Below are positions 1-10,301 of a DNA stretch of 64,000 bases, piece by piece. The notes under the pieces were generated by a model. It was not told the origin of the DNA and ran no database searches. It saw only the letters and a program-made list of their open reading frames with translations. Made by a program: the position numbers and the translations under genes. The stretch comes from Carposina sasakii (lineage: Eukaryota; Arthropoda; Insecta; Lepidoptera; Carposinidae), in the NCBI GenBank assembly GCA_014607495.2, contig CP053160.1, forward strand, positions 9,858,001 through 9,922,000, read 5' to 3'. How positions within the stretch are numbered: the stretch's first letter is position 1; the number at the start of each line of letters is the position of its first letter.

Positions 1-297
1 TTGTTAAATAGCGGTTACCTTTATATGTAGGTATGCGGTTTTATAATAAAACAGATTTTGTATATGTAGACGAAGTCCAATTTTTTAATGAATTCATATA
101 ATTGTAGCATATACCTTAAGCTAACATTCATATTTATATGACTAAACCTATGAAAATAATGCGTAATTCAAAGATCACTCGAGGCGCCATTTTCGAACTC
201 CCCCTCCGCGCCCCTTAGTGATGTACCACACTTATCGTATGTGTCAAGTGATGTCCTAGTTGAAGGCGGTCTCCAGCTAATAATACATAGATAAAAT
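1..297. other. AT-rich intronic or 5' flank, nothing recognised
   Basis: There is no coding exon with a phase 1 donor that could supply the receptor N-terminus. A short GC-rich patch (about 178-265) has no recognised identity. If the receptor's first exon lies upstream, this is intron. Confidence 0.5.
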
Positions 298-406
298 TCT
301 TATAAAATATTAATAAGAAAATGAAAAAAAAATCACCTGAGTGAAATTTGAACTCACGACCTCTTGCATTGCGTGCATCGCTCTCACCAACTGAGCTATT
401 GGGTCA
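298..406 (-). mobile_element. tRNA-derived SINE (family C)
   Basis: Reverse-complemented, it reads a tRNA-like head with A-box tagctcagttggtgagagcg and B-box gagttcaaatttcactc. An A-rich body then runs into ttcttattaatattttata. The same body follows a different tRNA-like head at 2729-2840, so both are copies of one SINE family rather than tRNA genes. The B-box is degenerate. Confidence 0.7.
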
Positions 407-689
407 TTTAACTCTGATGACGAATTTTACCATCTCTTTTTAATTACGTTTTTGGTAACGTTATTTTTCATCCCAATAGCTATACACTAACCAAATTCTT
501 TATTGTACTACAAAAAACATTCTATACAAGGGCAAGCATAATGCCTAGCATAGCATTCTCTACCAGCTAACCGGGTTACTTAAGAACTTAATATATGAGT
601 AACACTAACAGATTATGAAAACGAAAAACAATGCGCTAGAAAAACATATACCTAAACGGCATAAATTTGAAAATACTATTCTTTTCCAG

Positions 690-823
690 GTAACGTGTTC
701 GTGATAGCGGCTATAATAATCGAGAGGAACCTGCAGAACGTCGCCAACTACCTGGTGGCGTCGCTGGCGGTCGCCGACCTGATGGTGGCCTGTCTGGTGA
801 TGCCTCTCGGAGCCGTTTATGAG
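690..823 (+). CDS. 5-HT1: 5-HT1-type receptor exon: end of TM1 to TM2
   Basis: The exon follows the acceptor ttttccag and enters in phase 1: the first base of the Gly codon of the TM1 GN motif must come from an upstream exon. It then reads 44 codons, [18 protein letters not shown] onward, through the TM2 core [16 protein letters not shown]. It ends at GAG, followed by the donor GTGCAT at 824. Codons are GC-rich against AT-rich flanks, as expected of a real exon. An apparent open frame continuing past 823 runs into a repeat and is not coding. Confidence 0.92.
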
Positions 824-3800
824 GTGCATATTATAGAAGAACAAGCGACTTCGCCCGCGTGGACTGCAGAAAAACAAAATGTCGAAATTATGAGCGATAA
901 AAATATTTTCCCGGGATAAAAAGTAACCTATGTGTTAATCCAGGGTGTCAGCTAACTCCATACAATAAAAGTAGATTTAAGATTGCTTTAAATTATGATT
1001 TTGCTGGTTCATCAATTTGCGTGTCATCGGTCCATCTGGCCGGAGGGCGTCCAACGCTACGCTTGCCGAGGCGCAATGAACAACAAGTACTTTATACCAA
1101 ATCTTTAAGATACTAATAAGACCACTCATAGTAGTTCTGCTGTCAATCACGAGAAGAATACCTAAAATACGCACTGCGGCAGGGGTGGCAAACCATTAGC
1201 ACGCGACGCAATATATTAGACGACACGTCACTCATCCTAAAATTAATTATGCACTAATAAAAAGTGTGAGGCACTTGTGTGACCTCATTAAACATTATTA
1301 TGTTCAGAAAAATTTACACTTTGATTCATATAGGTTCGCCTAGCCTTTACTAGAGTAAAGTATAAATCTACATCGGTTTTATGTATCGAACCTATTTACG
1401 GACTAGTAGGATCTATTCTTTCTAGTTGGCAACACAAAACCAATAAACGTGGTTTTAAGTTAACCTACAAGAACCGGAAGGGATCAAGGATGTGTATTTA
1501 GATGAATATAGAGCAGGCAATAAAATGGATCAAATTACCCTAAAATACCCTTAGCCAAACAAAGCCTTAAAAGTTCTTTCTCGGTTGGACATAAAATACC
1601 CATATCCCTATCTAAAATTAACAATTCCGGCTGAAAATTCTATGCGAAATTAATCTATTCTTCTATCTATACATAGGTATAATAAAAATGTAACGTATCG
1701 CTATCTGTACATGGAAGATAAATGAGGAAAAATATTATAGACAACGGAATAGTACCCAAAAGAATGATTTTGGAATTTTTGTCTGTGCGTTTGTGCAAGC
1801 TAATCTCAGAAACGGCTAAACCGATTTTGATGCAGTTTTCAGTAATATATTGTGACCGGTCCCACTTAACATATAGGCTACTTTTTATCCCGGGAAAATG
1901 TTTTTATCCCGGATAATTTCGACAGATTGTTTTTTCTGTAGTCCACGCGGACGGAGTCGCGGGCGTCCACTAGTTGAGAATATGATTCTTTTACTCATTG
2001 AAATTTGTAACAAAAACTTGTATATTTTACTCGTTTCAAAGAATGTGTCATGGTTTGTACAGTCTATAGGTATATTCCTACATATATTTATTTTTAAGTA
2101 TCTAGAGAACTTTTATCGTTTAATCGCAACAAAAAGGCTCATTCAATTTTAATAAATTAGGTGTCAATCGTGTGTTTGTTCCCCTCAGTGGCATGTTAAC
2201 TAAAATTAAAGTATTATGCGATTCTTGTCTTGTAAATATCCCCAAAAACTAACCTGGTGTCACTGGGGCTGCCGATTCGTTTTATGATGATGAAGTTTCT
2301 GTTATGATTAAAATTTATTATATTTTCAACAGGTTAGCCAGGGCTGGATCCTGGGCCCAGAACTCTGTGATATGTGGACGTCCAGCGACGTCCTATGTAG
2401 CTCTGCCTCTATCCTTCATCTAGTTGCTATCGCGACTGACAGGTATGTACCAGAAAAGTATGGGTTTTTGCAATTCGAACCCGTTCGCGTTAACGTTAAG
2501 TAGTCGACTAACCGCATAGTGCGACGGCCATGTCATAACGCCATACTCGTAAAGTTCAACATGCGTATATCAATTATCAAGTTGTGTAAATATCGTTAGG
2601 TCCTATTCGTGTGTAAAAAAATCTAAATATTGTACAATATTTATTGGTGGAATGTGTCAAGAATTGTGTTCATGAGAGGTTTTATATAAATACATAGATT
2701 TGTTCAATGTGGGAATTATACAATCAATTTTATAAAATTATTAATAAAGAAATGGAAAAAAATCCTCACCCGGGTGGGAATCGAACCCACGACCTCTGCA
2801 TTCCGCGTGTCAGTTATCTAACCACTGAGCACTCAAATCAATTTTGTCTGAGCCTATTTCTACTCAAGCTGTTATGGTATATCCCCATTTAAAAATATCT
2901 TTATAAAAAATACTTTTGTATTGATAATATTTGTAGGTGTCCTAAGAACCGATCAGGCTCTGAACATAATTTTGAAAGAAAGGTATTTTGAAATGAAGTA
3001 CCTAAAGGTTTGATAAATCAGTTTTTGTAGTTTGTTTACGGCCAATTTCTATATGAGAGATAAAAAAGAATCTCGGATTCTTTTATTCCTAATTTGAAAT
3101 TTTGTATGAAAACAATTGAAGATTTAATCTGTGATATGCAAAAAATCTCTCAAGATCAGTTATAGAAATTGGCGGTTAGTGCGTAAAGTTCTAGAGGAAA
3201 ATCCCTCAAGTATCGTTCTCAGTCTACAGTGAAGGAAGATAGATTGTTGTTTTATTTAAAGTTTTATATATTTTTGGGTATTATAGAATTAGTTTATATC
3301 CAGTACTGATGCTAAAATCTGAATTTTATGTTATTATATTAACGATGAATCTAAAGTGTTATTTTTAAAATTTTAATTACATATAAGTATGTAAATAGGA
3401 TTCGGCAATTTATACACTGTGTGCGCTAAAATTTTACTGTTTTATACATTTTCACTTTACTTAAACGAGTACATAAATCTTCAAATCGAATCTCTTTAAA
3501 ACTCAGCAGCTAAATTCCATGACTTACCATGAGAATAATTTAATATCATACAGTATACATTATAACTCCATTCTTTTCCTTCAGATATTGGGCTGTGACA
3601 AACGTGGACTACATACACATACGCAACGAAAGGCGTATCTTCATCATGATCGTGTTGGTATGGGCGGCGGCTCTTGTCGTCTCCCTCGCACCTCAGCTCG
3701 GCTGGAAAGACCCAGACTACCTCGCCAGGATCACGCAGCAACAAAAGTGCCTCGTCAGCCAAGACCTCGGCTACCAAATATTCGCCACCTGCGCCACTTT

Positions 3801-4503
3801 TTACGTCCCCCTAGCGGTGATCCTCATCCTTTACTGGAAAATCTTCCAAACCGCTCGAAGACGTATCAGAAGGCGTCGGGAACCGCCGCCGCCGCGACCG
3901 ACATCGGCTGATGGCACCATTCCTGCTGGCAGGCCAGTCCAGTCGGCAAGAGATCGAAGGTTTGTCAAGAAAAGGTTCCTAAACTTGAAGAAGTGCAACC
4001 AGCGAACCAGAACTGAAACACTCGCTGCGGCGCTGTTGCTGACCGAAGGCCAGAGCACTTCCACCGTGGACACCCTCGACGAGGAGCCGCGCACCACCGC
4101 CTTCACCATCAACGAGAAACAGCCCAGCGTTTCCCCCGAAAAGTCTTCCTCGACCGTCACCAATGGGTCGAAAACTGAGAAAGCTATCGTTCACGCTCCC
4201 ACTCACAGAGAGAAAAAGGAGTCGCTCGAAGCAAAGAGAGAGAGGAAAGCTGCCAAAACTCTGGCAATTATCACTGGCGCGTTCGTGTTCTGTTGGCTGC
4301 CGTTCTTTATTATGGCGTTGGTGATGCCAATATGCCAATCGTGCGTGATCAGCGACTATCTAGCCAGCTTCTTTCTCTGGCTCGGCTATTTCAACTCTAC
4401 CCTCAATCCCGTTATCTATACTATATTCAGCCCCGATTTCCGTCAGGCATTCGCGCGCATTCTCTTCGGGACCCACCGTCGCGGGCGCAATAAAAAATTC
4501 TAA
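690..4503 (+). CDS. 5-HT1: Serotonin 5-HT1-type receptor gene (partial, 3 exons)
   Basis: Class A G-protein-coupled receptor of the insect 5-HT1 group; family knowledge says it sits in the plasma membrane, binds serotonin and couples to Gi/o to lower cAMP. Exons 690-823, 2333-2442 and 3585-4503 join in frame (phase 1 in, phase 0, phase 2) and give about 385 residues from the GN motif of TM1 to the stop. Visible hallmarks are NLQN before TM2, LAVADL with the TM2 Asp, the amine-binding Asp of TM3 (SSDVLC), DRYW split by the second intron, a TM5 reading [17 protein letters not shown] in TM6 and NPVIY in TM7. The third loop is long (about 130 residues). The N-terminus and most of TM1 are missing because the window starts inside the gene. 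The subtype (1A or 1B) cannot be set here. No inactivating change is seen. Confidence 0.93.
841..957 (+). repeat. Dispersed lepidopteran repeat (CTTCGTCCGCGTGGA family), truncated
   Basis: It reads gcgacttcgcccgcgtgg, then actgcag, a tail containing attttcccgggataaaaa, and vocabulary about a 'gtgtcagctaactccatac' match. The same string order recurs at 34026-34283. The family is common in moth and butterfly genomes as short non-autonomous retroposon-like copies. Confidence 0.75.
1002..1074 (-). mobile_element. Diverged RTE-type LINE C-terminal fragment
   Basis: The minus strand reads [16 protein letters not shown] and then diverges. This matches the end of the reverse-transcriptase ORF seen better preserved at 19098-19339 and 26716-27006. 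It is an old, 5'-truncated LINE remnant inside the receptor intron. Confidence 0.7.
1688..1973 (-). repeat. CTTCGTCCGCGTGGA-family repeat, long copy
   Basis: On the minus strand it begins ctagtggacgcccgcgactc and runs through ctacagaaaaaacaa, ttatcccgggataaaaa, gtagcctatatgttaag, aatcggtttagccgtttctg to the end at tacgttacat. It is the most complete copy of this subfamily in the window; relatives lie at 24655-24969 and 62547-63070. Confidence 0.75.
2333..2442 (+). CDS. 5-HT1: 5-HT1-type receptor exon: TM3 region
   Basis: The exon follows the acceptor ttcaacag and reads [15 protein letters not shown] onward. It carries the ECL1 Trp, the conserved Cys before TM3 that forms the disulfide to ECL2, the TM3 Asp (SSDVLC) that in this family pairs with the amine of serotonin, and [11 protein letters not shown]. 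The donor is AG|GTATGT, leaving two bases of the Arg codon of DRY (phase 2). The length of 110 bp fits in frame with both neighbours. Confidence 0.93.
2729..2840 (-). mobile_element. tRNA-derived SINE (family C)
   Basis: Minus strand: head gtgctcagtggttagataac (A-box), then B-box gggttcgattcccaccc, then gaggatttttttcc and ttctttattaataattttat. The body matches the copy at 298-406. It sits in the second receptor intron, antisense to the gene. Confidence 0.75.
3039..3176. mobile_element. Palindromic MITE (CCAATTTCTATA ends)
   Basis: The ends are inverted repeats: gccaatttctata on the left and tatagaaattggcgg on the right. Inside, aatctcggattc and a 'ttgaagatttaatctg' stretch recur. A related end is at 18090-18185 (ccaatttcaacaaccgatct) and a bare end at 62503-62530. 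A small non-autonomous DNA transposon is the simplest reading. Confidence 0.55.
3585..4503 (+). CDS. 5-HT1: 5-HT1-type receptor terminal exon: ICL2 to C-terminus
   Basis: It follows cttcag and completes the Arg of DRY, reading [17 protein letters not shown] and then TM4 ([19 protein letters not shown]). ECL2 has the partner Cys ([10 protein letters not shown]). TM5 is [20 protein letters not shown], with Ala/Thr where octopamine receptors carry Ser pairs. A long basic third loop of about 130 residues contains an [14 protein letters not shown] stretch. TM6 is [21 protein letters not shown]7 is [20 protein letters not shown], and the short basic tail ends RRGRNKKF, then TAA at 4501. No tail Cys for palmitoylation is seen. 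The exon is strongly GC-rich, unlike its surroundings. Confidence 0.95.
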
Positions 4504-4783
4504 CGAAAATGGGTATACTATGTATATAGAGGCTGATGCCTGTGAAATGGACAATGTAACTTCTTCTTGTATCATATTTCGCTTTTTGTATGTTATACAT
4601 ACTCATCGTTGGTAGTGTACATATGTTTAGTGGGAGAGTTGTACATAATATAGATAAACATATACATAGATGATGTTGACAATTGTTTTTTTACGCGTTA
4701 TAGTCTATGCAGCCGCGTCGGTGTCGCTCAGAGTCCGTGCGTCACCGTCGCCAGCTCCTATGTTGTTTCAAGTGACATTACGA

Positions 4784-4789
4784 AATAAA
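4784..4789 (+). terminator. Poly(A) signal AATAAA of the receptor gene
   Basis: The first canonical AATAAA downstream of the receptor stop, about 280 bases into the presumed 3' UTR. The assignment is by position only; later AATAAA-like strings also exist. Confidence 0.5.
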
Positions 4790-4904
4790 TATTTAAATTA
4801 TATCAGAACTTTTTGTTTTATTAATATGCATTTAGTGCTGATGCGGGGCTTCACTAGAATGCATCAGTAGAATAAGAAGGACTAAGGAAATTAGGGCCTT
4901 TCTC

Positions 4905-5012
4905 TCGGGCGATGAGCTAGCAACTAGTCACTGGTTTTAAACACCTGACCCCGCTTTGCGAAACGTGGACGTAGAATTTTCTCCACGTTTCTGCAGTTCT
5001 GGCTAATTAGGG
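4905..5012. repeat. Dispersed repeat (GATGAGCTAGCAACT family)
   Basis: Reads gatgagctagcaactagtca, then a 'ccccgctttgcgaaacgtgg' stretch and ctgcagttctggctaatt. Degenerate relatives lie at 8935-9035, 26140-26275, 29868-29990, 32690-32795, 40545-40660, 54305-54745 and 62040-62235. The class is unknown. Confidence 0.6.
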
Positions 5013-5017
5013 GTCAT

Positions 5018-5710
5018 CCACAAATAAATAAATTTGAATTTGATATGTATTATTAAACATAAGATGAACGTGGCTATAAAATCGGGGGCGGTCTATTTGG
5101 TAGAAACTTGATACTCCGAAACCTATTTGGGATAACTGACTTCGCAGAAACTTCTTTAGTAGGCATAAAAAATATTTGACATAAATATTTTTAGGTATAA
5201 TGTGCTTATGACCGAATTTAGAATGGCATACCTGGCATATTTACCTTTGGCATAGTTATAATTTTGTATAATATCATTTAGCATAACGTTCTTTAGAGTA
5301 CAGATTATTTGGCATAATTTAGGCATACTATGAAGATCATAGAATTTCAATTAGAATAATATAGATTGGGTTACTTTCTTCTTTAAAAATGCGTAGGTTA
5401 GGTTAGGTTAGAACTGTGACCTCTTATGCACGAGCCGAGCGAGCGAAGCGAGCGTGCCGCGGCAGCGGCCGGCGAGTGCAGTTCATGGCAAGGATATAAA
5501 AACAAATAATTATCATTAAATCAACTTTTATTTATTACAATTATTAGAAAAAAAAACAATTAAATTAATCAGATCTTATATTAGCTCCTATTGCTTTAAG
5601 GTACCCAGCATTATGTCATCCACAAACTTTCTGCGATGTGATGATTATAATTTGAATTTGATTATACAGTATTATTAAACATAAGATGAAAGTGGCTATA
5701 AAATCTCCTA
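5018..5710. repeat. Duplicated segment with TTAGG run and GC-rich block
   Basis: About 65 bp (5018-5085) recurs near 5635-5705, sharing gtcatccacaaa and attattaaacataagatga followed by gtggctataaaatc. Between the copies lies an AT-rich part with repeated ggcata words, then 5394-5411 (TTAGG-type) and a GC-rich block at 5430-5480. Nothing coding is evident. Confidence 0.55.
5394..5411 (+). repeat. Short TTAGG-type telomere-like run
   Basis: Reads taggttaggttaggttag, about three and a half TTAGG units. It is followed 16 bases later by gcacgagccgagcgagcg. The same pair occurs in reverse at 40053-40115, so it belongs to a dispersed repeat rather than to a chromosome end. Confidence 0.75.
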
Positions 5711-5944
5711 CGTCTTCCCGTAATTCTGGCTACCTTATTTCGGAAATCCTGCCAATGTATGACAAGAGCTGCGGCTGCCAGATTTGCGTCTTCATGTGAA
5801 AACTGAACATCTCTTCGTGTATGCCTCCTAAACGACAAAACTTGGTTGGCGGTTATTTCGGCAGGTAACAGGTAGTCATGCCCAATGCCCATTATCGCCA
5901 AGTAGTTGGTCAAAAGGATGCTGTGGTCACCCACTTTTCACCAG

Positions 5945-6010
5945 TGAGCTTGTTAACTCCAACGTGGTTAGGAGTGAGCCTACCGCCGCTTTTTACAAAT
6001 ACAATCTATC
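5945..6010 (+). repeat. Fragment of GTGAGCCTACCGCCGC repeat
   Basis: Reads ccaacgtggttaggagtgag, then cctaccgccgcttttta, then caaatacaat. Longer copies are at 14888-15200, 33232-33356 and 50828-50945. Confidence 0.6.
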
Positions 6011-6440
6011 AACAAATACAAAATATCAAAAGACTCACATAATATATAGGTCACAAGAATATCTAATACACTGACAACATATTTTAAATTTTCTACGTAA
6101 ACAGTCAGATTACAACCTCATATAAATTAAATAGTTTATGTGAATATACCGTAAACTAAACTAAAAGTTTTCACGCTGGAAACTTTTAATGATATTTCTG
6201 TGAACACATAAAGAATTAAAGTTTTCGAGTCACCTTTTAGAAGAAGCAAAAGTTTTCCGAAGTTCATAGAAGTTTCTACCAACCTTTTATTATGTGTTTT
6301 TACATCGTATCATAAATAAGTAAGTAAGTATACTGAAATAGAAATAAAGAAAAAATATTTTTAGATCGTAATGTAAGTAATATTGAAAATGGCGGCGCTA
6401 GGCTCGCCGCGTGGGATAGAACGCTTCTGACGTGACTTCA
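6011..6440. other. AT-rich spacer, nothing recognised
   Basis: No exon-like codon bias, no RNA gene and no resolvable repeat. It contains two related ttttcacgctgg/aaagttttcgagtcacc stretches only. Confidence 0.5.
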
Positions 6441-6712
6441 TAGGTACAAAAGGGGGATCGAAATGCTATTAAAATAGCCCACTAGGTATACAGAATCTGT
6501 CCACTTTCTGACTCAAAATCACATGTTTATTTTTCAAGATTGTTTGATTGTTTTAAACATATTATGTTTAAGAATTTTTCTATATTAAGTAGGTACATAT
6601 CGGAAAAAATAAACATGTGATTTTGTGTCTGAAATTTTGTGTATGGGTTCTCTATAACAGCTATTTTCTTCGCATTTCGCTTAACATGTCCCTTTTTTGC
6701 ACCCTGTATATT
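6441..6712. mobile_element. Palindromic MITE (CACCCTGTATA end, GCGAAA arms)
   Basis: The left arm contains aaaatcacatgtttattttt and the right arm the inverse aaaaataaacatgtgatttt. The right end is gcttaacatgtcccttttt, then tgcaccctgtata. The same end design (acagggtgtaac, gcgaaaagct) is at 51368-51630 and 14655-14775. Confidence 0.6.
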
Positions 6713-7130
6713 AAAAATTCTGCCCCAATCAAGACTAGAACCCAGAACTTCATGTAGAGAGAAAATTGAAAAAAAAATATCGGAGAAACTTAAATATTGA
6801 GATAGAAAACTTAGCGATATGCAGTATTTAGTCTAGGAAGTTATTAATCGAAGTGATCTTGCTCATGTTAATGTATTCAAATTGCTTTTAAAATATTCGC
6901 CGAAGTTCGGGCGAATTCACGAAGTTTCGTAATTCGGTTTCGAATATTCACACTCTTGGCCCGATGCTCCAATGACAAGTCATTAGTGTTGGAATACGTG
7001 AGTATTTAGGAACACTGGCAAAGGAACATAATGTGAGATACAAAAATGTTTTCCTAAAATGGTATAGCCAGATCGTTTAAGACACCGTATAGACCTTACC
7101 TTTAGCATAGTGACGCCAGATGTACGTATT
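6713..7130. other. AT-rich spacer, nothing recognised
   Basis: No supported feature. Confidence 0.5.
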
Positions 7131-7242
7131 CTTCTTCTTCTTCTTCAGCCTATTGCAGTCCACTGCTGGACGTAGGCCTCCCCCAGGGCATGCCACAAGA
7201 CTACTGCCACAGGGGGGTTTTGCCCATAGTCACCACGCTTAA
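7131..7242 (-). mobile_element. LINE-type 3' end fragment
   Basis: On the minus strand it ends gcctacgtccagcagtggac, then tgcaataggctgaagaag and a GAA-type tail. The same 3' end occurs at 8664-8915, 23692-23815 and 49936-50153. It resembles the 3' ends of RTE-like retroposons of Lepidoptera. Confidence 0.7.
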
Positions 7243-8266
7243 TTTGGATAATCGTGTGATTTAATTTTTCATTTTTGCTTTTATACGAGCAGAAGCCTAG
7301 CAAATTGCTGCATTTTGACCGTTATTTTCTTGTTCCAAAATTTTATATTTTATTATTTCTTTTTTTTACAATTAATTTTCAGAAACAAATGCAGAATTAT
7401 TTTTGTTATTCTAACATAGAAGACTAGCCTAGCACAAGTTAGCACATATTTTGTTTTTTCAAATAAGTGAATTTAAACCGTTAAAATCGCATATTTACTT
7501 TTTAATATTCAATTTTGTTGTTCTCATAAACCGTCTATGATATTGATTTTTCGTTTGCAGCAACATTCTAGCCCATATTAAGCGGAATCGAAACAATTTT
7601 TTTTTTTTTTTGACAAAATGGCGGTGCTGCGATTTTTTTTTCAATCGCGATTTTCAGAAAATCTATCAGTGGTATCGAAATTTGCTTTACAGCACAGTAT
7701 AGCACAGCCCTAGCACAAACTTATCCATTTGTTATTTTATCAATTTTACTAAATGGCGGTGCTAACTTCACACACATTATTCTTCACATAAAAAATTTGT
7801 CCTACAATATATAGGTATACAATATCGGGCATTACCCTTCTATTCTCATATTATTACTTATTTACATTAAGTTACAACTTCACCGCAGTCGGAGAAACAG
7901 AACTTTCCTAACTCACAAGTACAACATACTTACTTATCACTCAAACGGTCTTCCAACCCTTCCAACACTTTCCCACGCAAATGACATGACATAAAAACGA
8001 GGAAAAGGGAGCAAGCTCGCACGGCATATTATCCTGTGCCAGTGATCCGCACTTTTCTTATTAAATAATATTTCTTCGGTAATAATGCTACTAACACGAT
8101 AGCTCTGAGGGTAAAAAGGGCAAGTCTCCGCGTCGTGTATAAAGGCGTATGTCCATCTTATCCGGTGACAGACCTAAAAGATGATCGGGTGAGTACTTTC
8201 TAAGTAGGGAAGAGCGAATAAGGTAGATATACCTACTTAGCAGGATAATGTGTAACTTTATTTTAT
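7243..8266. other. AT-rich spacer with poly-T tracts
   Basis: Holds a T tract near 7597-7611 and two similar phrases 'aaaatggcggtgct' (about 7615, 7752), perhaps a degenerate repeat. Nothing else is supported. Confidence 0.45.
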
Positions 8267-8425
8267 GTGGCCATATGGTGTTGGCAGAGTAGAACAGCAC
8301 CACCCCATGTCGATCCGTGGGTACCGTAAGAGGCGATTAAGGATTTCCCGGACTTGGGCAGCAGTGGCTACCACCAACCCCGCCTGGAGGCCTACGTTCA
8401 ACAGTGCACTGCAATCTGCTACTTT
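8267..8425 (+). mobile_element. LINE-type 3' end, diverged
   Basis: Contains atggtgttggcagagtagaa, then ccgtgggtaccgtaagaggc, then caacagtgcactgcaat, a degenerate version of the copy at 8664-8915 that lacks its centre. Confidence 0.65.
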
Positions 8426-8663
8426 AGTTCTTTACAGTCATAAATGAAAATTAATACAATTACATTTCTGACTTTTAAGAACTAATAGATGTGGGATTTG
8501 TTCCCTGTCGCTCGTCACCCGCACTACTGTGACAATGCCATCTTATAATTAATGAGGTTATAATTAATTAATGAGAAAAGGAAAAGGATAGCCCTCCTTT
8601 TCCCTTTCTCTGAGAATGCAAGTAATACTTGTTAGTATTATAATAATTACCTTCGATCCGGAA

Positions 8664-8915
8664 ATCACCGCGTGGTGCCGGCAGAGTAGAATTCGTACCC
8701 CATGTCTGCCCGTGGGTATCGTACGAGGCGATTAAGGGTTTCCGGGAGGTGGGCAGCAATGCCTCCCATGTTGACAACACAGTCCAGAATACAAACTGCG
8801 GTCACCAACCCGCCTACCTAGCGTGATGACTATGGGCACATAGCCCCCATGGCAATCTTGTGGCGTGCCCTGCCTACGTCCAGCAGTGGACTGCAATAGC
8901 CTAATGATGATGATG
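8664..8915 (+). mobile_element. LINE-type 3' end with GAT tail
   Basis: Reads ggtgccggcagagtagaatt, then cgtgggtatcgtacgaggcg, cacaacccgcct-like text, then gtccagcagtggactgcaat and the tail aatgatgatgatg. It is the longest plus-strand copy of this family here and is 5'-truncated. Confidence 0.75.
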
Positions 8916-8934
8916 TATAATCAGGTAGGAGCTA

Positions 8935-9035
8935 ACCTTTGACCATTTACATCTCTCCCCGCTTTGCTAACATAGATGTGGGATCTACCTGTACCCATAT
9001 AATCCTGCAGTTCCTGGCCTTTCGGGAACATAGTC
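8935..9035. repeat. GATGAGCTAGCAACT-family repeat
   Basis: Contains ggagctaacctttgaccatt, ccccgctttgctaacatag, atgtgggatctacctg, then cctgcagttcctggccttt. Related to 4905-5012. Confidence 0.5.
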
Positions 9036-9462
9036 TTGTCTATAGGTATGTACCTACGGGATTGAACGCTCACCTATGATCACTTGTTTGCGCAATCCAA
9101 AGCGCATATAATATTTGTTTACAGGCAAACTGGATAATACAAAAGTAAACAACACGCTAAATTCTTTACAACTGCGTGTAAATACAGAGGAAAATCTCGT
9201 GTTTTCCTTATCACGCACCGTATTTTCTTTTCTTATTAACATGTCCTCTATCTAAAGCCCCATCTGTTGTCAGTTCTGGGAAGGGAATAATACGAGTACA
9301 CGCTTGATTCGCTCCAGCCTGGTCGCTTGCAACTAGTTTTACTACATTTAAGAGAGCGATACACGAGCTTCTTTTGAATGTTTATTTATTACCCGACTAT
9401 GCCAGAAGAAGGGTTATGTTTTTTATGTGTGTATGTATATTTAACAAGCTCTAGAGTGCTTG

Positions 9463-9794
9463 TCCACCCTTAACGAAGGGTACGTTTATGCCAAAAAAAT
9501 GCTGGAAAACTTTTTAGTTTTTTTTATTTTTATTACTTGATCCGCTGAAATTTATAGTGTACAGTGTTTATGCTAGTTTTTTCATAAACAGATATTAATT
9601 ATTTCTCGTGAAAAAATCTTGCTACACATGTCAATGTGCATTTATGCAGAAAAACGCAGTCTATTTACTCAACTTACCCTAATATTTTGGAAACCAGACA
9701 CTTCCCAGGTATGCTTCCATGGAAGAAAAATGATCGTGATGATGAGGAGATTCCGTAGTTTTCGGGAACCTTGACGACCAAAAATCACCCTGTA
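9463..9794 (+). mobile_element. MITE, CACCCTTAACGAAGGG family
   Basis: Starts ccacccttaacgaagggtac and ends gacgaccaaaaatcaccctg, with internal tatttctcgtgaaaaaatct and ctatttactcaacttaccct. At least five more copies are in the window (25748, 29533, 32088, 46252, 46829). This copy lacks the outer cagggtg on its left. Confidence 0.7.
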
Positions 9795-10119
9795 GATTCG
9801 TGACAGTCGTGTGGTTGACATTGGGTCAAAAATTTTACGCAATAGGGATTTTTTTTCTTTAAGTAACTACTAATTAGTATCTTTAAAACGGCTCTAACGA
9901 TTTAAATGAATTTCAATGTGTACTCATGTACATTTTTTGAGGAAAACGGAAAAAAAAACAGGAATTCTGGTAGGAAAGATTACGTGGAGAAAATCGTAGG
10001 CGGCCGCTTGTTTATTTATGAAATTTGATCTCAGCAAATGTTTGTGGTCAATCTATTTTTACAAGAGAAAACATTTATTTTCCGAATAAGGTGGTTGCCC
10101 ACTTAGTAGATACCTAAAT
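9795..10119. other. AT-rich spacer; left target of the 4.3-kb transposon
   Basis: Only a cgtaggcggccgcttg remnant (about 9995-10010) of the CTTCGTCCGCGTGGA repeat end is recognisable. The last four bases, AAAT (10116-10119), are the left target-site duplication. Confidence 0.5.
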
Positions 10120-10301
10120 GGGTGTTTTCACAAAAATAGGGCAACTCTATTTCCGCAGCACATTTCACTTGAAATAATTAATAATTATTTACTACCAAAA
10201 TTGTTAAATAACAGTTCACAATGTGTTTTATTTATCTCTCAAATTATGTTACAAGTGATATTATATTATATTTCTAAAATCGGTTTTATGGACCCCAAAT
10301 G

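Larger units (their letters stand above)
824..2332 (+). other. Intron between TM2 and TM3 exons
   Basis: Phase 0 intron of 1509 bp, GT at 824 and AG at 2331-2332. It holds a CCCGCGACTTCGTCCGCGTG-family repeat at both ends (841-957 plus, 1688-1973 minus) and a diverged RTE LINE end at about 1002-1074. The stretch between them is AT-rich with nothing else recognised. Confidence 0.85.
2443..3584 (+). other. Intron inside the DRY codon
   Basis: Phase 2 intron of 1142 bp with GTATGT donor and cttcag acceptor. It contains a tRNA-headed SINE (2729-2840, minus) and a palindromic MITE (3039-3176). The rest is AT-rich with no further signal. Confidence 0.85.

Noticed and set aside
824..919. Extension of the TM2 exon to 919
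   Set aside because: A donor stands at 824, and the downstream text is the CTTCGTCCGCGTGGA repeat; the protein continues correctly at 2333.
5394..5411. Telomere end or healed break
   Set aside because: The run is short and recurs with the same neighbour inside a MITE at 40053, so it is a dispersed repeat.
5662..5934. 90-codon minus-strand frame
   Set aside because: It overlaps a duplicated segment and shows no known domain; kept as repeat-derived.
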